DNA from: Haloarcula pelagica
GTDB lineage: Archaea; Halobacteriota; Halobacteria; Halobacteriales; Haloarculaceae
Assembly (NCBI RefSeq): GCF_030127105.1
Contig: NZ_CP126161.1
Span: 2,852,001 to 2,916,000, forward strand
Direction of reading: 5' to 3'
Length of the DNA stretch: 64,000 nt
Both the position numbers and the translations under genes were made by a program. Positions 9,321 through 17,961 of the stretch are shown here, in pieces. A model generated the notes under the pieces. That model ran no database searches, was not told where the DNA came from, and was given only the letters and a program-made list of their open reading frames with translations. The first letter of the stretch is position 1. Each line of letters starts with the position of its first letter.

Positions 9321-10115
9321 ATGGGAGACTCCGGCCAGCCAACCGTCCGGGAGTACATGACCCGCGACGTTTCGACCGTCGATCTGGACGACACTGTCGC
9401 CACCGTCGCCCGTCGGATCGCCGAGAGCGACGGGTTCAGCGGGTTCCCGGTCACGGACGGCCGCCGCGTCGAGGGCTTTGTCAGCGCCCGCGACCTCCTG
9501 CTCGCCGAGGAGTACGAGCCGATGTTTCGCGTGATGAGCGAGGACATCGTGGTCGCACACCCCGACATGGCGATCCAGGACGCCGCTCGGGTGATCCTCC
9601 GGTCGGGGCTCCAGAAGCTCCCCGTCGTCGACGACGCCGGCCACCTGGTCGGCATCATCTCCAACGCCGACGTGGTCCGGTCACAGATCGAACGGGCCAC
9701 GCCGGACAAGGTCGACAACCTCACGCAGACGCTCGAACGCATCCACGGTGTCGACGCCCACGAGGAGCGCCGCGAGGTCCTGCTCGCGGACCTGACTCCG
9801 ACCCAGACGACGGTGTACGCCGACGAACTCGAGGGCCGGAAGTACGAACTGGAGCGGGGACTCGCGGAACCGCTCGTCGTCATCGACAACGACGGCCAGC
9901 TTCTCCTGGCGGACGGACATCACCGCGTCAAAGCCGCCCAGCGGGCCGGGGTCGAGGAGATGGACGCCTACGTCATCGTCCTGGACGAGCCCGTCTCGCT
10001 GGGGATGGCGGAGACGGCCGCCGAGTCAGGGCTGGAGCAGATCGACGACATCGACGTGGTCGACTACGCCCATCACCCGCTGGTCGAGACGACTCGCCGC
10101 CTCCAGAACGAGTGA
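9321..10115 (+). CDS. CBS-domain protein with C-terminal ParB/Srx-like domain
   Basis: 264 residues from ATG 9321. A TTTTAG box at about 9291 gives leaderless spacing and favours this over the GTG at 9303. Residues 10-125 are a CBS pair (TVREYMTRDVSTVDLDDTV, then GLQKLPVVDDAGHLVGIIS), which normally binds adenosine nucleotides. From about 160 comes a ParB/Srx-fold domain with 'PLVVIDNDGQLLLADGHHR' and the motif DGHHRVKAA. This fold is found in ParB CTPases and also in free-serine kinases of the SerK/SbnI type, which carry a comparable DGH-R motif. A metabolic kinase under adenylate control is therefore as plausible as chromosome partition. The gene is alone, without a parA, which argues against partition. 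Confidence 0.75.
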   Translation: MGDSGQPTVREYMTRDVSTVDLDDTVATVARRIAESDGFSGFPVTDGRRVEGFVSARDLLLAEEYEPMFRVMSEDIVVAHPDMAIQDAARVILRSGLQKLPVVDDAGHLVGIISNADVVRSQIERATPDKVDNLTQTLERIHGVDAHEERREVLLADLTPTQTTVYADELEGRKYELERGLAEPLVVIDNDGQLLLADGHHRVKAAQRAGVEEMDAYVIVLDEPVSLGMAETAAESGLEQIDDIDVVDYAHHPLVETTRRLQNE

Positions 10116-10128
10116 GCCGACGGGTGTG

Positions 10129-10977
10129 TCAGGGTAGGTCGACCGACCGGAACAGCGAGTACCCCAGCCACGGCGCGACGACGAGCCAGCCGACCAGCGC
10201 AAGCACCGCGAACGGCGCCGTCGCCGTCGCGTAGCCCAGCGGTTCGCTGGGGGCCGCGAGCGGAATGACCGCGGTCCCGTCGAAGGTCCCGACCACCAAC
10301 CGCGTGTAGGCGACACCGGGGTTCAACTGTCCGAACGCGTAGTACCACGACGGCTTCGGGGGCTGGGGGTACTCCAGGTACTCCGTCGGGTGGACGATCA
10401 GCGCGAAGTGTTGCAGCAGCGGCCAGAGGACGCCAAAGAGTAGCATGCTCGCGGCGATACCGGCGACCGCGCGCGTCTCGGTCTTGACGCTCGCGGAGAT
10501 CGTCAGCCCGATGCCGACCGCGATGACCGTGTAGACCAGCGACCAGCCCAACACCGCGAGGAACCCGACGAGGGCCAGGCCGTCGAAGACGGCGACGGAG
10601 AACAGCCACGCGACTGTCAGACAGATAGTGAAGGGAGCCGCGACGAGCAGCGTCCGGCTGAGCAGTTTCCCGAGGTAGGCGTCGAACCGGGAGTTGGGCA
10701 ACCCCAGCAGGAACCGGACGCTCCCGGTCTTGCGCTCGGTGACGATGGCGCCGTAGCTCCCGACCAGCGCGACGAGCGGCAGCAGGACCACCTGGATCGC
10801 CGCGACGAACAGCAACACGAGCCTGACCTCGGGGACCGAGCCGCCACCCAGGGTCATCAGGAACGCCGTCACGGCGACGCCGACGGTCGACAGCAGCATG
10901 AGGCCAGCGACGGTCCAGCCCATCTTCGAACGCCGCAGGTGCAACAGGTCCCCGCGAGCCACGTCGCGCCAGGTCAC
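10129..10977 (-). CDS. ABC-2 type transporter permease
   Basis: 282 residues with six predicted membrane helices in the ABC-2/NosY-like arrangement. The N-terminal amphipathic 'ARGDLLHLRRSKMGW' precedes helix 1, and 'TERKTGSVRFLLGLPNSR' is the cytoplasmic coupling segment typical of haloarchaeal permeases of this class. It is translated with the upstream ATPase gene (overlap of 4 bp, 10974-10977). Together they make an exporter. The cargo is unknown; haloarchaeal relatives sit near copper or nitrous-oxide genes, and coxA lies 1.5 kb away. It converges with the CBS-ParB gene. Confidence 0.85.
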   Translation of the reverse strand: MTWRDVARGDLLHLRRSKMGWTVAGLMLLSTVGVAVTAFLMTLGGGSVPEVRLVLLFVAAIQVVLLPLVALVGSYGAIVTERKTGSVRFLLGLPNSRFDAYLGKLLSRTLLVAAPFTICLTVAWLFSVAVFDGLALVGFLAVLGWSLVYTVIAVGIGLTISASVKTETRAVAGIAASMLLFGVLWPLLQHFALIVHPTEYLEYPQPPKPSWYYAFGQLNPGVAYTRLVVGTFDGTAVIPLAAPSEPLGYATATAPFAVLALVGWLVVAPWLGYSLFRSVDLP

Positions 10978-11888
10978 GCCGACCCCTCCGTGGCCGCGGA
11001 GAACACGTCACCGAGCGAGGGCTCCCTGATTGCGAAGTCGTCGAAGCCGACGCCGCCACGGGCGACCCGATCCAGCACGGAGACTTTCGTCTGGCCCCCG
11101 CTACAGGTGACCGTGAGTTCGCCCTCGCCGGCGGCCACCGCCGAGACGCCGTCGATTCCCCGGAGGTCACCGATCAACTCCTCGGGCGTGGCCTCGACGT
11201 AGATACTCAGCGTGGTGTCCGCGTCGAGCTCCTGCCGGAGCTGTGAGACCGGCCCTTCCTGGACGAGTCGACCCTGCTGGAGGATGCCGACGCGGTCGGC
11301 GACGGCTTCGACCTGTGCCATGATGTGACTGGAGAACAGCACTGTCGCGCCGCGGTCGGCCTCCTCGCGGACGACTCGGCGGAGCATTCGGGCGCCGTTT
11401 GGATCGAGGCCAGTCGTCGGTTCGTCCAGGACGAGCAAGCGGGGGTCGCCGACCAGCGCCATCGCCAGCGCGAGGCGCTGTCGCAGCCCTTTCGAGAGGT
11501 CGCCCGCCGGGCGGTCGCGAGCGTCCGCTTCCAGTTCGACCCGGTCGAGCAGGCGTTCCGGGTCGTCCGTCGCTTCCTTCGTGTCGATCGCCTGTCCGAG
11601 GTGTTCGAGCGGGGTGAGCTGCTCGTAGACGCCGTACCCTTCCAGGAGGGTTCCGGTCTCCTGGCGGATCGCGACGCTGCGGTCCTGTACGTCCAGATCG
11701 AACACCGAGGCGCTCCCGCTGGTCGGCTGCATGAAGCCCAGGAGCATGTTGATCGTCGTGGACTTCCCCGCACCGTTGGGGCCGAGGAAGCCGTACACTT
11801 CGCCGTCGCCGACCGACAGGGTGAGGTCGTCGACGGCAGTCACGTCACCGAACTGCTTGGTCAGATTGTGTAGCTGTAGGAGGGTCAT
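10974..11888 (-). CDS. ABC transporter ATP-binding protein
   Basis: 304 residues. Walker A FLGPNGAGKSTT near residue 35, ABC signature LSKGLRQRLALA, Walker B LLVLDEPTTGLDPNG, and a switch histidine in 'VLFSSHIMAQVEAVADRVGI'. The C-terminal 80 residues form a small regulatory domain, as in CcmA/NatA-type exporters. It is the energising subunit for the overlapping ABC-2 permease gene. Substrate unknown. Confidence 0.9.
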   Translation of the reverse strand: MTLLQLHNLTKQFGDVTAVDDLTLSVGDGEVYGFLGPNGAGKSTTINMLLGFMQPTSGSASVFDLDVQDRSVAIRQETGTLLEGYGVYEQLTPLEHLGQAIDTKEATDDPERLLDRVELEADARDRPAGDLSKGLRQRLALAMALVGDPRLLVLDEPTTGLDPNGARMLRRVVREEADRGATVLFSSHIMAQVEAVADRVGILQQGRLVQEGPVSQLRQELDADTTLSIYVEATPEELIGDLRGIDGVSAVAAGEGELTVTCSGGQTKVSVLDRVARGGVGFDDFAIREPSLGDVFSAATEGSA

Positions 11889-11933
11889 ACCGACGGGGGA
11901 GTACGTCCAACTATCCTGTCCGTCGAATTAAAG

Positions 11934-12218
11934 CTACTGACGCGGGCCCGGATCTCTGGCCTCGGACCCCGTCCGCCGGGAGACGAACACGACCAGTCCC
12001 AGCAGGACACCGAGTCCGATCCCGATCGTCACGACGCCGTAGATGGCGACTCCAAGCGGCGTCGGCGGGAGCGCGACGACCCCGAACAGCTCCGGTTCGA
12101 GGTTCTCCGGGCGGATCGACCCCAGGACGAAGCCCATGACGCCGGCCAGGGCGACGATGACGACGTACAACCACACGACGACCCGTTCTCCGGACCGGCC
12201 GACCGGCTCCTCTGTCAT
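11934..12218 (-). CDS. Small two-helix membrane protein of the oxidase neighbourhood
   Basis: 94 residues from ATG 12218 (MTEEPVGRSGERV). The frame extends upstream to 12257, but the in-frame ATG at 12218 matches the start of the polar N-terminus. It has two hydrophobic helices, 'VVVWLYVVIVALAGVMGFVL' and the longer 'GVAIYGVVTIGIGLGVLLGL', then a short charged tail. I believe close relatives are labelled as a haloarchaeal DUF found beside cytochrome oxidase genes. It is divergent from the 30-residue ORF at 12278 and near coxA, so a role in oxidase assembly is possible but not shown. Confidence 0.65.
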   Translation of the reverse strand: MTEEPVGRSGERVVVWLYVVIVALAGVMGFVLGSIRPENLEPELFGVVALPPTPLGVAIYGVVTIGIGLGVLLGLVVFVSRRTGSEARDPGPRQ

Positions 12219-12277
12219 GGGCGTCGCTAAGGAACCAGGACGATTAGCCTTTTTCACTTCGGCCCCGTAGCTGTGGT

Positions 12278-12370
12278 ATGTCCCAGAAAGAGCTGTTGTT
12301 CGTCGTGCTCTCGGGCATCGCGGCGATGATGTTCCTGACTGCGATCGTCCTCGTCGCCGGCGCCGGATAG
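12278..12370 (+). CDS. 30-residue single-span membrane peptide next to coxA
   Basis: The small ORF begins ATGTCCCAGAAAGAG and encodes MSQKELLFVVLSGIAAMMFL followed by TAIVLVAGAG. It is a charged start and one membrane helix with nothing else. A T-rich box (GCCTTTTTCA, about 12248-12257) gives leaderless spacing to the ATG. Haloarchaeal oxidase clusters often contain tiny one-helix proteins, and bacterial oxidases have comparable small subunits (CtaJ, CcoM, CydX types). It is convergent with coxA and divergent from the 94-residue membrane protein gene. Real coding status is likely but not certain. Confidence 0.55.
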   Translation: MSQKELLFVVLSGIAAMMFLTAIVLVAGAG

Positions 12371-12431
12371 CCCGCCGCTATCGAGCGGTGACACGACACG
12401 CGAAGAATCGACAACCAAACCGCAGCCGGAC

Positions 12432-14225
12432 TCAGTTCTCGGACTCGTCGGCCGGTTCGCCGCCGTCGGTCCGCACTTCGTCCTGTTCCTGCCCGCCGTC
12501 CATGATCGCGGTTTCGAGCTGGTCGTCGAACCACTGGAACTCGCGGTCGAGCATCCCGTCACGTTCGAGGTTCCACGGGTCGCCGTCGGTGACGCGCGGC
12601 CCTTCGAGCCAGGATTGGACGATGTTCCAGACGAAGATGAGCTGGCCGACGAGCAAGATCACGGCGCCGACCGTCGCCAGCAGGTGGAACGTCTCGACCT
12701 GTGCCAGCGGCGCGATGGCACCGTTGAATTCGTACGTCGCGTACCGGCGGGGCATCCCGAGGTAGCCCAGCGCGAGCATCGCGAAGAAGGTCAGGTTCGT
12801 CCCGACCATCGAGAGCCAGAAGTGGGCTTTCCCGAGCGTGCGCTGGTACATCCGACCGGTGAAGATCGGGAACCAGTAGTAGATGCCGGCGAAGGCGGCG
12901 AAACCGATCGCCCCCATCACGACGTAGTGGAAGTGACCGACGACGTAGTAGGTGTCGTGGAGGATCAGGTCGACCGGCACCGCGGCGAGGAAGACGCCGG
13001 TGACGCCGCCGATGATGAAGTTCGAGACGAAACCGATACAGAACAGCATCGGCGAGGTCAGCCGCAGACGGCCGTTCCACATCGTCGTGATCCAGTTGAA
13101 GGTCTTGACCGCGCTTGGGATCGCGATGGCCAGCGAGACGGCCATGAACGAGGCCCGGAGCCGGGGGTCCATCCCGGTCGAGAACATGTGGTGGGCCCAG
13201 ACGCCAAAGGAGAGCACACCGATCGCCAGCGTCGAGTAGACGACGAACTTGAAGCCGAACAGCTTGCGGCCGGCGAACTTCGGCAGGATCAGGCTCACCA
13301 GTCCCATCGGCGGGAGCACGAGGATGTACACTTCGGGGTGGCCGAAGAACCAGAAGAGGTGTTGCCACAGCAGCGGGCCGCCGCCCTCGACGGCGAAGAA
13401 CGTCGTCGCGAGGTTCCGATCGAGCAGGAGCATCACCAGCGCGCTGCCCAGCAGCGGGAACGCGAACAGGATGAGCGCCGACTGGGTGAGGATCGTCCAG
13501 GAGAAGATGTCCAGGTTCGCCCAGGACACGTCCTCGGCGCGTTCGGTGAAGACGGTCGCGATGAAGTTGATCGCGCCCATCGTCGCGGCGACCCCCGAGA
13601 GGTGCAGACCGAGCAGCATCAGGTCCACGCCGGGGTTGGTCTGTTCGACCGACAGCGGCGTGTACATCGTCCAGGCCGTCTGTGCCGGCTCGATCATGTT
13701 CTCGGTGACCGGTGCGAGGAAGAAGCCGGCCCAGATGAGCAGGGCGGCCGGCGGGAGCAGCCAGAACGCGATGGCGTTGATCCGCGGGAACGCCATGTCG
13801 TCGGCGCCGATCAACAGCGGGATGAAGTAGTTCGCGAACGCCGCGATGATCGGCGTCCCGAACAGGAACAGCATCGTGATCCCGTGACTCGTCAGGATGG
13901 AGTTGTAGGCGCTCGGTCCGAGCAACGCTCCCGTCGGCGTCACGAGCTGGAGCCGAATGAGCATCGCCATGATGCCACCGACGGCGAAGGCGATGATCGC
14001 GTACAGCCCGTACAGCAGTCCGATGTCCTTGTGGTCGACTGTCGTCAGCCAGCGGATGACGCCAGTCGGTTTCTCTCGGCGAACGACACTGATGTCCTCC
14101 CCGGTGGCTGTCCCACCGGCCAGAGGAGTGTACGACCGCCAGTTTTCGATGCGCGTCAAGAGCGCGGCGATGCCGACGAGGAGGACGGCCATCAACCCCG
14201 TCAGCACTAGATCTCCTGCTGCCAT
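12432..14225 (-). CDS. coxA: Haem-copper (cytochrome c/quinol-type) oxidase subunit I
   Basis: 597 residues with about 13-14 helices. Landmarks: 'TSHGITMLFLFGTP' (haem a ligand His), 'FFGHPEVYILVLPPMG' (Cu_B His and the cross-linked His-Tyr), 'VWAHHMFSTGMDP' (two Cu_B His), and 'VVGHFHYVVMGAI' (both haem axial His). The HPEV motif with the preceding GHPE glutamate marks an A1-type oxidase with a D-channel. An extra N-terminal helix (MAAGDLVLTGLMAVLLVGIA) precedes the conserved core. Neighbours on the same strand upstream are two small membrane proteins. Subunit III is 42 kb away and no subunit II is seen in the window. Subunit I reduces O2 to water and pumps protons. Confidence 0.95.
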   Translation of the reverse strand: MAAGDLVLTGLMAVLLVGIAALLTRIENWRSYTPLAGGTATGEDISVVRREKPTGVIRWLTTVDHKDIGLLYGLYAIIAFAVGGIMAMLIRLQLVTPTGALLGPSAYNSILTSHGITMLFLFGTPIIAAFANYFIPLLIGADDMAFPRINAIAFWLLPPAALLIWAGFFLAPVTENMIEPAQTAWTMYTPLSVEQTNPGVDLMLLGLHLSGVAATMGAINFIATVFTERAEDVSWANLDIFSWTILTQSALILFAFPLLGSALVMLLLDRNLATTFFAVEGGGPLLWQHLFWFFGHPEVYILVLPPMGLVSLILPKFAGRKLFGFKFVVYSTLAIGVLSFGVWAHHMFSTGMDPRLRASFMAVSLAIAIPSAVKTFNWITTMWNGRLRLTSPMLFCIGFVSNFIIGGVTGVFLAAVPVDLILHDTYYVVGHFHYVVMGAIGFAAFAGIYYWFPIFTGRMYQRTLGKAHFWLSMVGTNLTFFAMLALGYLGMPRRYATYEFNGAIAPLAQVETFHLLATVGAVILLVGQLIFVWNIVQSWLEGPRVTDGDPWNLERDGMLDREFQWFDDQLETAIMDGGQEQDEVRTDGGEPADESEN

Positions 14226-14363
14226 GGTGACCCCTCAGGACTGGGTGCTAATGAAAGGGACGATTCGTTTCAAACGACACCCGAATATGTCGGGGACAGG
14301 ACGGCGCCGGGACACCGATCGCTCTCCGAATTTTCGTCCCGAACGCGAGCGGATAAGGGTGGC

Positions 14364-14609
14364 TTACGCGTCCGCTTCTTCCTCGGCTTGCTCCGCGCCC
14401 TCGACCGCCTTCCCGGCGTAGTAGGTAAGCACCGCCAGCAGGAAGAACATCGAGATCATCAGCGCGAACTGGAGCCCGGAGAACACCGGGTCGGTCCCGA
14501 ACGCCGGTACCACCGCGAAGGCGACGATGAAAAACGCGAGGATCCCAAGCGGGATGACGTTGACCGTGAGGTCGAGTAACGTGTCCTTTTCGAAGCCGAA
14601 CAGTGCCAT
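14364..14609 (-). CDS. Small two-helix membrane protein of the cox cluster
   Basis: 81 residues: an N-terminal 'MALFGFEKDTLLDLTVNVIP', two hydrophobic helices (residues about 18-36 and 45-65), and an acidic, alanine-rich tail. I recall a haloarchaeal family of this form (DUF6684-like) regularly encoded beside oxidase subunit I. It lies 138 bp upstream of coxA and 48 bp downstream of another membrane protein gene on the same strand. Possible assembly factor or accessory subunit; no motif gives a reaction. Confidence 0.75.
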   Translation of the reverse strand: MALFGFEKDTLLDLTVNVIPLGILAFFIVAFAVVPAFGTDPVFSGLQFALMISMFFLLAVLTYYAGKAVEGAEQAEEEADA

Positions 14610-14657
14610 ATCTGGATGAGAGTTAGCAAAGCCCGGTAAATAGACTGTTGGTTTCGT

Positions 14658-15053
14658 TCAGACGGCGCTCTGTTCCACGACCGAGCCGACCCCGCCCATC
14701 GCGGCCATCACGATCCCGGCGATGACGACGGCGACGAGTCGCGTGAAAAGCGGGCCCTTGCCGATGTTCGAGACGACGAGTTCCGCCGCCGGCAACTGGA
14801 ACACGGCGATGGCGGCTGCGATAGCCGCCAGCCCGACTCCGACGCCCACGAGCGTCGGCCACGGTCGCTCGACGTAGCCCGATTCGGTGAGGATGCCCGC
14901 GACGCTCCCGCCAAAGAGGATGAGGCCGAAGACGGCGACCGGGAACAGGCCGACGAACACACCGACCTCCGAGAGCGCCAGCCCGAGCGCGACGAACAGC
15001 GGCCACGGGCTCGCGGTCGGATACTGGTCACTCAACCCTGGTTCCTCGTCCAT
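14658..15053 (-). CDS. Four-helix 'cox cluster' membrane protein
   Basis: 131 residues with a short acidic N-terminus (MDEEPGLSDQYPTASPWP) and four hydrophobic helices. I recall haloarchaeal relatives annotated only as 'cox cluster protein' because of their constant position near haem-copper oxidase genes. It is first in the leftward run towards coxA. No catalytic or metal-binding motif is visible. A structural or assembly role with the oxidase is inference from context. Confidence 0.75.
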   Translation of the reverse strand: MDEEPGLSDQYPTASPWPLFVALGLALSEVGVFVGLFPVAVFGLILFGGSVAGILTESGYVERPWPTLVGVGVGLAAIAAAIAVFQLPAAELVVSNIGKGPLFTRLVAVVIAGIVMAAMGGVGSVVEQSAV

Positions 15054-15191
15054 ACCCCGAGTTACGGTTCACCGGACATATGTGCATCGGACCGCGCGTG
15101 TGGACGACACACAGACGGCGGGTCGGTCGCCACACCGGGAGGGCCCGACGGGGCACAAACTATTTGTCGGTAATGTGGCTTGGTAGGGGTA

Positions 15192-17933
15192 ATGAGTAGC
15201 CGTACGGTCGACCAGGTCGACGAGTGGGAGCCGGTTTCGTTCGGCGGGGGATACGCGGGGCTCCGGACACTCGCCGACCGGGAGTTCTCCGGCGCCGTCG
15301 TCGCCGGGCCGGCCCGCCTGTTCATGCTGAACGGGACGGTCGTCGGGATTCTCGGGGGCGACATCGAGCAGTTCGAGGACGCCGACGGGACGGCTCGCAC
15401 TGCCCCGCACGAGGCGCTCCCGCTGCTCGTCGTGATGCAGGCACAGGATCAAGAGCCACAGGGTCAGTACTACACGGAGGACACCTCCATCTCCGATGTC
15501 GACGCGACGCTGTCGGACGGGAACTTCACCGGCTACGTCGAACTCTCGGAGAACGTCCTCTCGGGGGACTACTACGTCGTCTATCACCAGGGCCGGTCGA
15601 TGAGCGTCGCCCGGGTCGGAGCGGCCGAGCGGCTGGTCACCGACGACGAGGCGTTCGAACAGGCCGACGACGAGGTCGGGATCTACGAGGTGTATCCCGC
15701 CGACATCGAGCCGATCGAGATTCCCGGTTCGGCGGCGAGCGAGTCCAGTCCGGCCGGGGGACCCACACCGGGTGGCGACACCACGCGGGACGCAGAGGAC
15801 CGGCGGACGCCGAGCGACACTGGCGGTGACGAGGCAGACGACGCGCCGGGCGGTACAGCGACTGACGCGCCGGGCGGTACAGCGACTGACGCGCCGGGCG
15901 GTACAGCGACTGACGCGCCGGGCGGTACAGCGACTGACGCGCCGGGCGGTACAGCGACTGACGCGCCGACCGATACTGCGACTGATGCGCCGACCGATAC
16001 TGCGACTGACGCGCCGACCGAGCAGGCTAGACAGGAACCGACGACGAGTCGAACGTCGTCCCCGACCGCCGACACGGAGTCGCCGGAGCGCTCACAGGCC
16101 ACGTCGGACCAATCCCCAGAGGAGTGGGCTCGGTCCAGCAGCGAGGAGCGAACACCGGGGACGGACGACCCGTCCCGTTCCGGCGAGGAGTCGTCCACCA
16201 CGGAGCAGCGTGACACCACTGCCGTGGGCGGTCCACCGGGATCGAAAAGCGTCGGCGGCCGAGACACGGCGTCGAGCGGTTCTGGGCCGGAACGGGCGGA
16301 CACGGAACAGGACACCCGGGAGACGGCCGACGAGCAGGCTGGTAGCGACGAGGAGACCGCCCGGACAGAGGACGTAGCGTCGTCGAACTCGTCGCCTGAC
16401 CCGACCGACGGCGAACCCGCCGATACCGGAGACGAACCCGACGACCCCGTCCCCGACCGACAGCACCGGGCCGACGAGACACACTCCCCGGCGTCGGAGT
16501 CGTCACAGGCCGACGAACCCGACCCCGTCTCGCTCGGAGCGGACCAGACAGCAGCGGAGTCGACCGAGACGGAGTCCGACGCCAGCGCGGCGATGCCCGA
16601 CTTCGAGACCCGTTCGATCCCGTCGCTCGACCCGGAGCGATCCACGCAGCTGTCAGGGGCGGCCTCCGGCGGTTCCGACTCCGGAGCCAGCGACGGCCGC
16701 GCCGAGACGACCGGACACTCGGGGACCCAGACCGAGACGGAACCGGCCAGTACGGAGTCGACACGACCGGAGCGGCACGAACAGTCCTCACAGCAACGGT
16801 CGGCGCCGACGCGGACAGGGGAAGACGACAGCGACCGAACCCGTGCTGTGGACTCGCCGGACCGGACCGAGACTGCAGAATCGGCCACGGAGTCGGCCCC
16901 GAACCGCGCCTCGGAACCGGCGGAGCGAACCGACGAGCGGGTCGCGGAACTGCGCGAGGAACTCGAGGACCGAACGACAGAAGTCGAGCGGCTATCGACG
17001 GAACTCGCCGATCTGGAAGCGACAAACCGAGAGCTGCGGGGAGAAAACGACGATCTCAGGGCGGAACGCGAGGAACTCAGGGACGAACGGGATCGGCTGG
17101 AGACACAGCTCCGCGAGGCGAACGAGGAGATCGCCAGGCTCGAAGACCGGGTGTCGTCGCTCCGGGACCAGCTTCCCGAGCAGGTGACCGGGGCCGACCC
17201 GAGCCAACAGCTCCGCCCGGAGGAGGCACTCGCCGGGACGAACCTCTTCGTGCGGTACAACTCGAAGAGCGACCCGACCCTCGCCGACGCCCGTGACGGT
17301 AGCGCAGAGCCGACGGAGGTCGACGCCAACCTCCGGATCCAGTACCACACCCAGTTCGAGGCGGAGTCGGCGACCGTCGACGGCCAGCCGTTCCACGACT
17401 TTCTCACCGGCTGTCTCCCGTACCGGTTCGTCAGCTGGCTCGTCACGAAACTGCTCTACGAGATCCGGGACACCGGCCACAGCACAGAGATGGAGGTGCT
17501 GTACGACGCGCTCCCGGAGATCGATCGCGTCGAACTCAACGGCCAGGTGTCGCTCACGTACGTCGAGGACGGCGACGAACACCGCGAACAGGAGCGATAC
17601 GACGTGGTCGTGCGCGACCGGATGGGCAACCCGCTCATCGTCGCGAACATCAACGACCGCAAGGAGCCCGCGACCCAAGAGCAGATGACCGAGTTGCTCA
17701 CGACGACCGAGCGCCTCGGCACCACCAGTTCCTCGCTGGCGGCGGCGTTTCTCGTGACCGAGAGCTTCTTCGATCCCGCGGCGCTCGAAACGGCCGAAGA
17801 AGCGACGGCGAGCGGGCTGTTCAGCCGGAACAAGCGCGCGAGTTTCGTCAACCTCTCCCGGTCGGACGGCTACCACCTCTGTCTGCTCGAAGCGCGGGAA
17901 GGCGAGTTCAACATGGCCGTCCCGGAACTCTGA
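15192..17933 (+). CDS. Large three-part haloarchaeal protein: conserved N-domain, low-complexity repeat linker, coiled coil and conserved C-domain
   Basis: 913 residues from ATG 15192 (upstream TTG 15180 rejected). Residues 1-180 are a folded, conserved-looking domain (SFGGGYAGLRTLADREFSG, LSENVLSGDYYVVYHQG). Residues 195-575 are acidic, Ser/Thr/Pro-rich low complexity with an exact repeat of DAPGGTAT (five copies) and DAPTDTAT. Residues about 580-660 are a heptad coiled coil. The last 240 residues are folded. They include 'YDVVVRDRMGNPLIVANIND' followed by RK, whose strand-turn-strand pattern recalls PD-(D/E)XK nucleases but with Asn where a catalytic acid is expected. No signal peptide or membrane helix, so cytosolic. 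I recall no assigned function. It could be a scaffold or filament-forming protein. Confidence 0.8.
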   Translation: MSSRTVDQVDEWEPVSFGGGYAGLRTLADREFSGAVVAGPARLFMLNGTVVGILGGDIEQFEDADGTARTAPHEALPLLVVMQAQDQEPQGQYYTEDTSISDVDATLSDGNFTGYVELSENVLSGDYYVVYHQGRSMSVARVGAAERLVTDDEAFEQADDEVGIYEVYPADIEPIEIPGSAASESSPAGGPTPGGDTTRDAEDRRTPSDTGGDEADDAPGGTATDAPGGTATDAPGGTATDAPGGTATDAPGGTATDAPTDTATDAPTDTATDAPTEQARQEPTTSRTSSPTADTESPERSQATSDQSPEEWARSSSEERTPGTDDPSRSGEESSTTEQRDTTAVGGPPGSKSVGGRDTASSGSGPERADTEQDTRETADEQAGSDEETARTEDVASSNSSPDPTDGEPADTGDEPDDPVPDRQHRADETHSPASESSQADEPDPVSLGADQTAAESTETESDASAAMPDFETRSIPSLDPERSTQLSGAASGGSDSGASDGRAETTGHSGTQTETEPASTESTRPERHEQSSQQRSAPTRTGEDDSDRTRAVDSPDRTETAESATESAPNRASEPAERTDERVAELREELEDRTTEVERLSTELADLEATNRELRGENDDLRAEREELRDERDRLETQLREANEEIARLEDRVSSLRDQLPEQVTGADPSQQLRPEEALAGTNLFVRYNSKSDPTLADARDGSAEPTEVDANLRIQYHTQFEAESATVDGQPFHDFLTGCLPYRFVSWLVTKLLYEIRDTGHSTEMEVLYDALPEIDRVELNGQVSLTYVEDGDEHREQERYDVVVRDRMGNPLIVANINDRKEPATQEQMTELLTTTERLGTTSSSLAAAFLVTESFFDPAALETAEEATASGLFSRNKRASFVNLSRSDGYHLCLLEAREGEFNMAVPEL
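15840..16022 (+). repeat. 24-bp tandem repeat inside the coding sequence
   Basis: Five perfect 24-bp copies (unit GACGCGCCGGGCGGTACAGC plus GACT) run from 15840 to 15959. Two copies of a variant unit with ACCGATACT in the middle follow, then a partial one. The length is a multiple of three, so copy-number change keeps the frame and adds or removes an eight-residue DAPGGTAT block. The perfect identity, including third positions, indicates recent slippage. Confidence 0.95.
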
Positions 17934-17961
17934 GAGCCGTGTAGAACGAGTCGGACCGCGA

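Noticed and set aside
9321-10115. Chromosome partition ParB protein
   Set aside because: There is no parA or centromere-like repeat nearby, and the CBS pair plus DGHHR motif fits a metabolic or signalling role at least as well.
12615-14210. 531-residue open frame on the + strand opposite coxA
   Set aside because: It is the antisense of a clear oxidase gene. The translation is full of Arg, Asp and His without family sequence, the usual shadow effect of high-GC third positions.
15840-16022. CRISPR-like regular repeats
   Set aside because: The 24-bp units are directly adjacent with no spacers and code for an eight-residue peptide repeat in frame.
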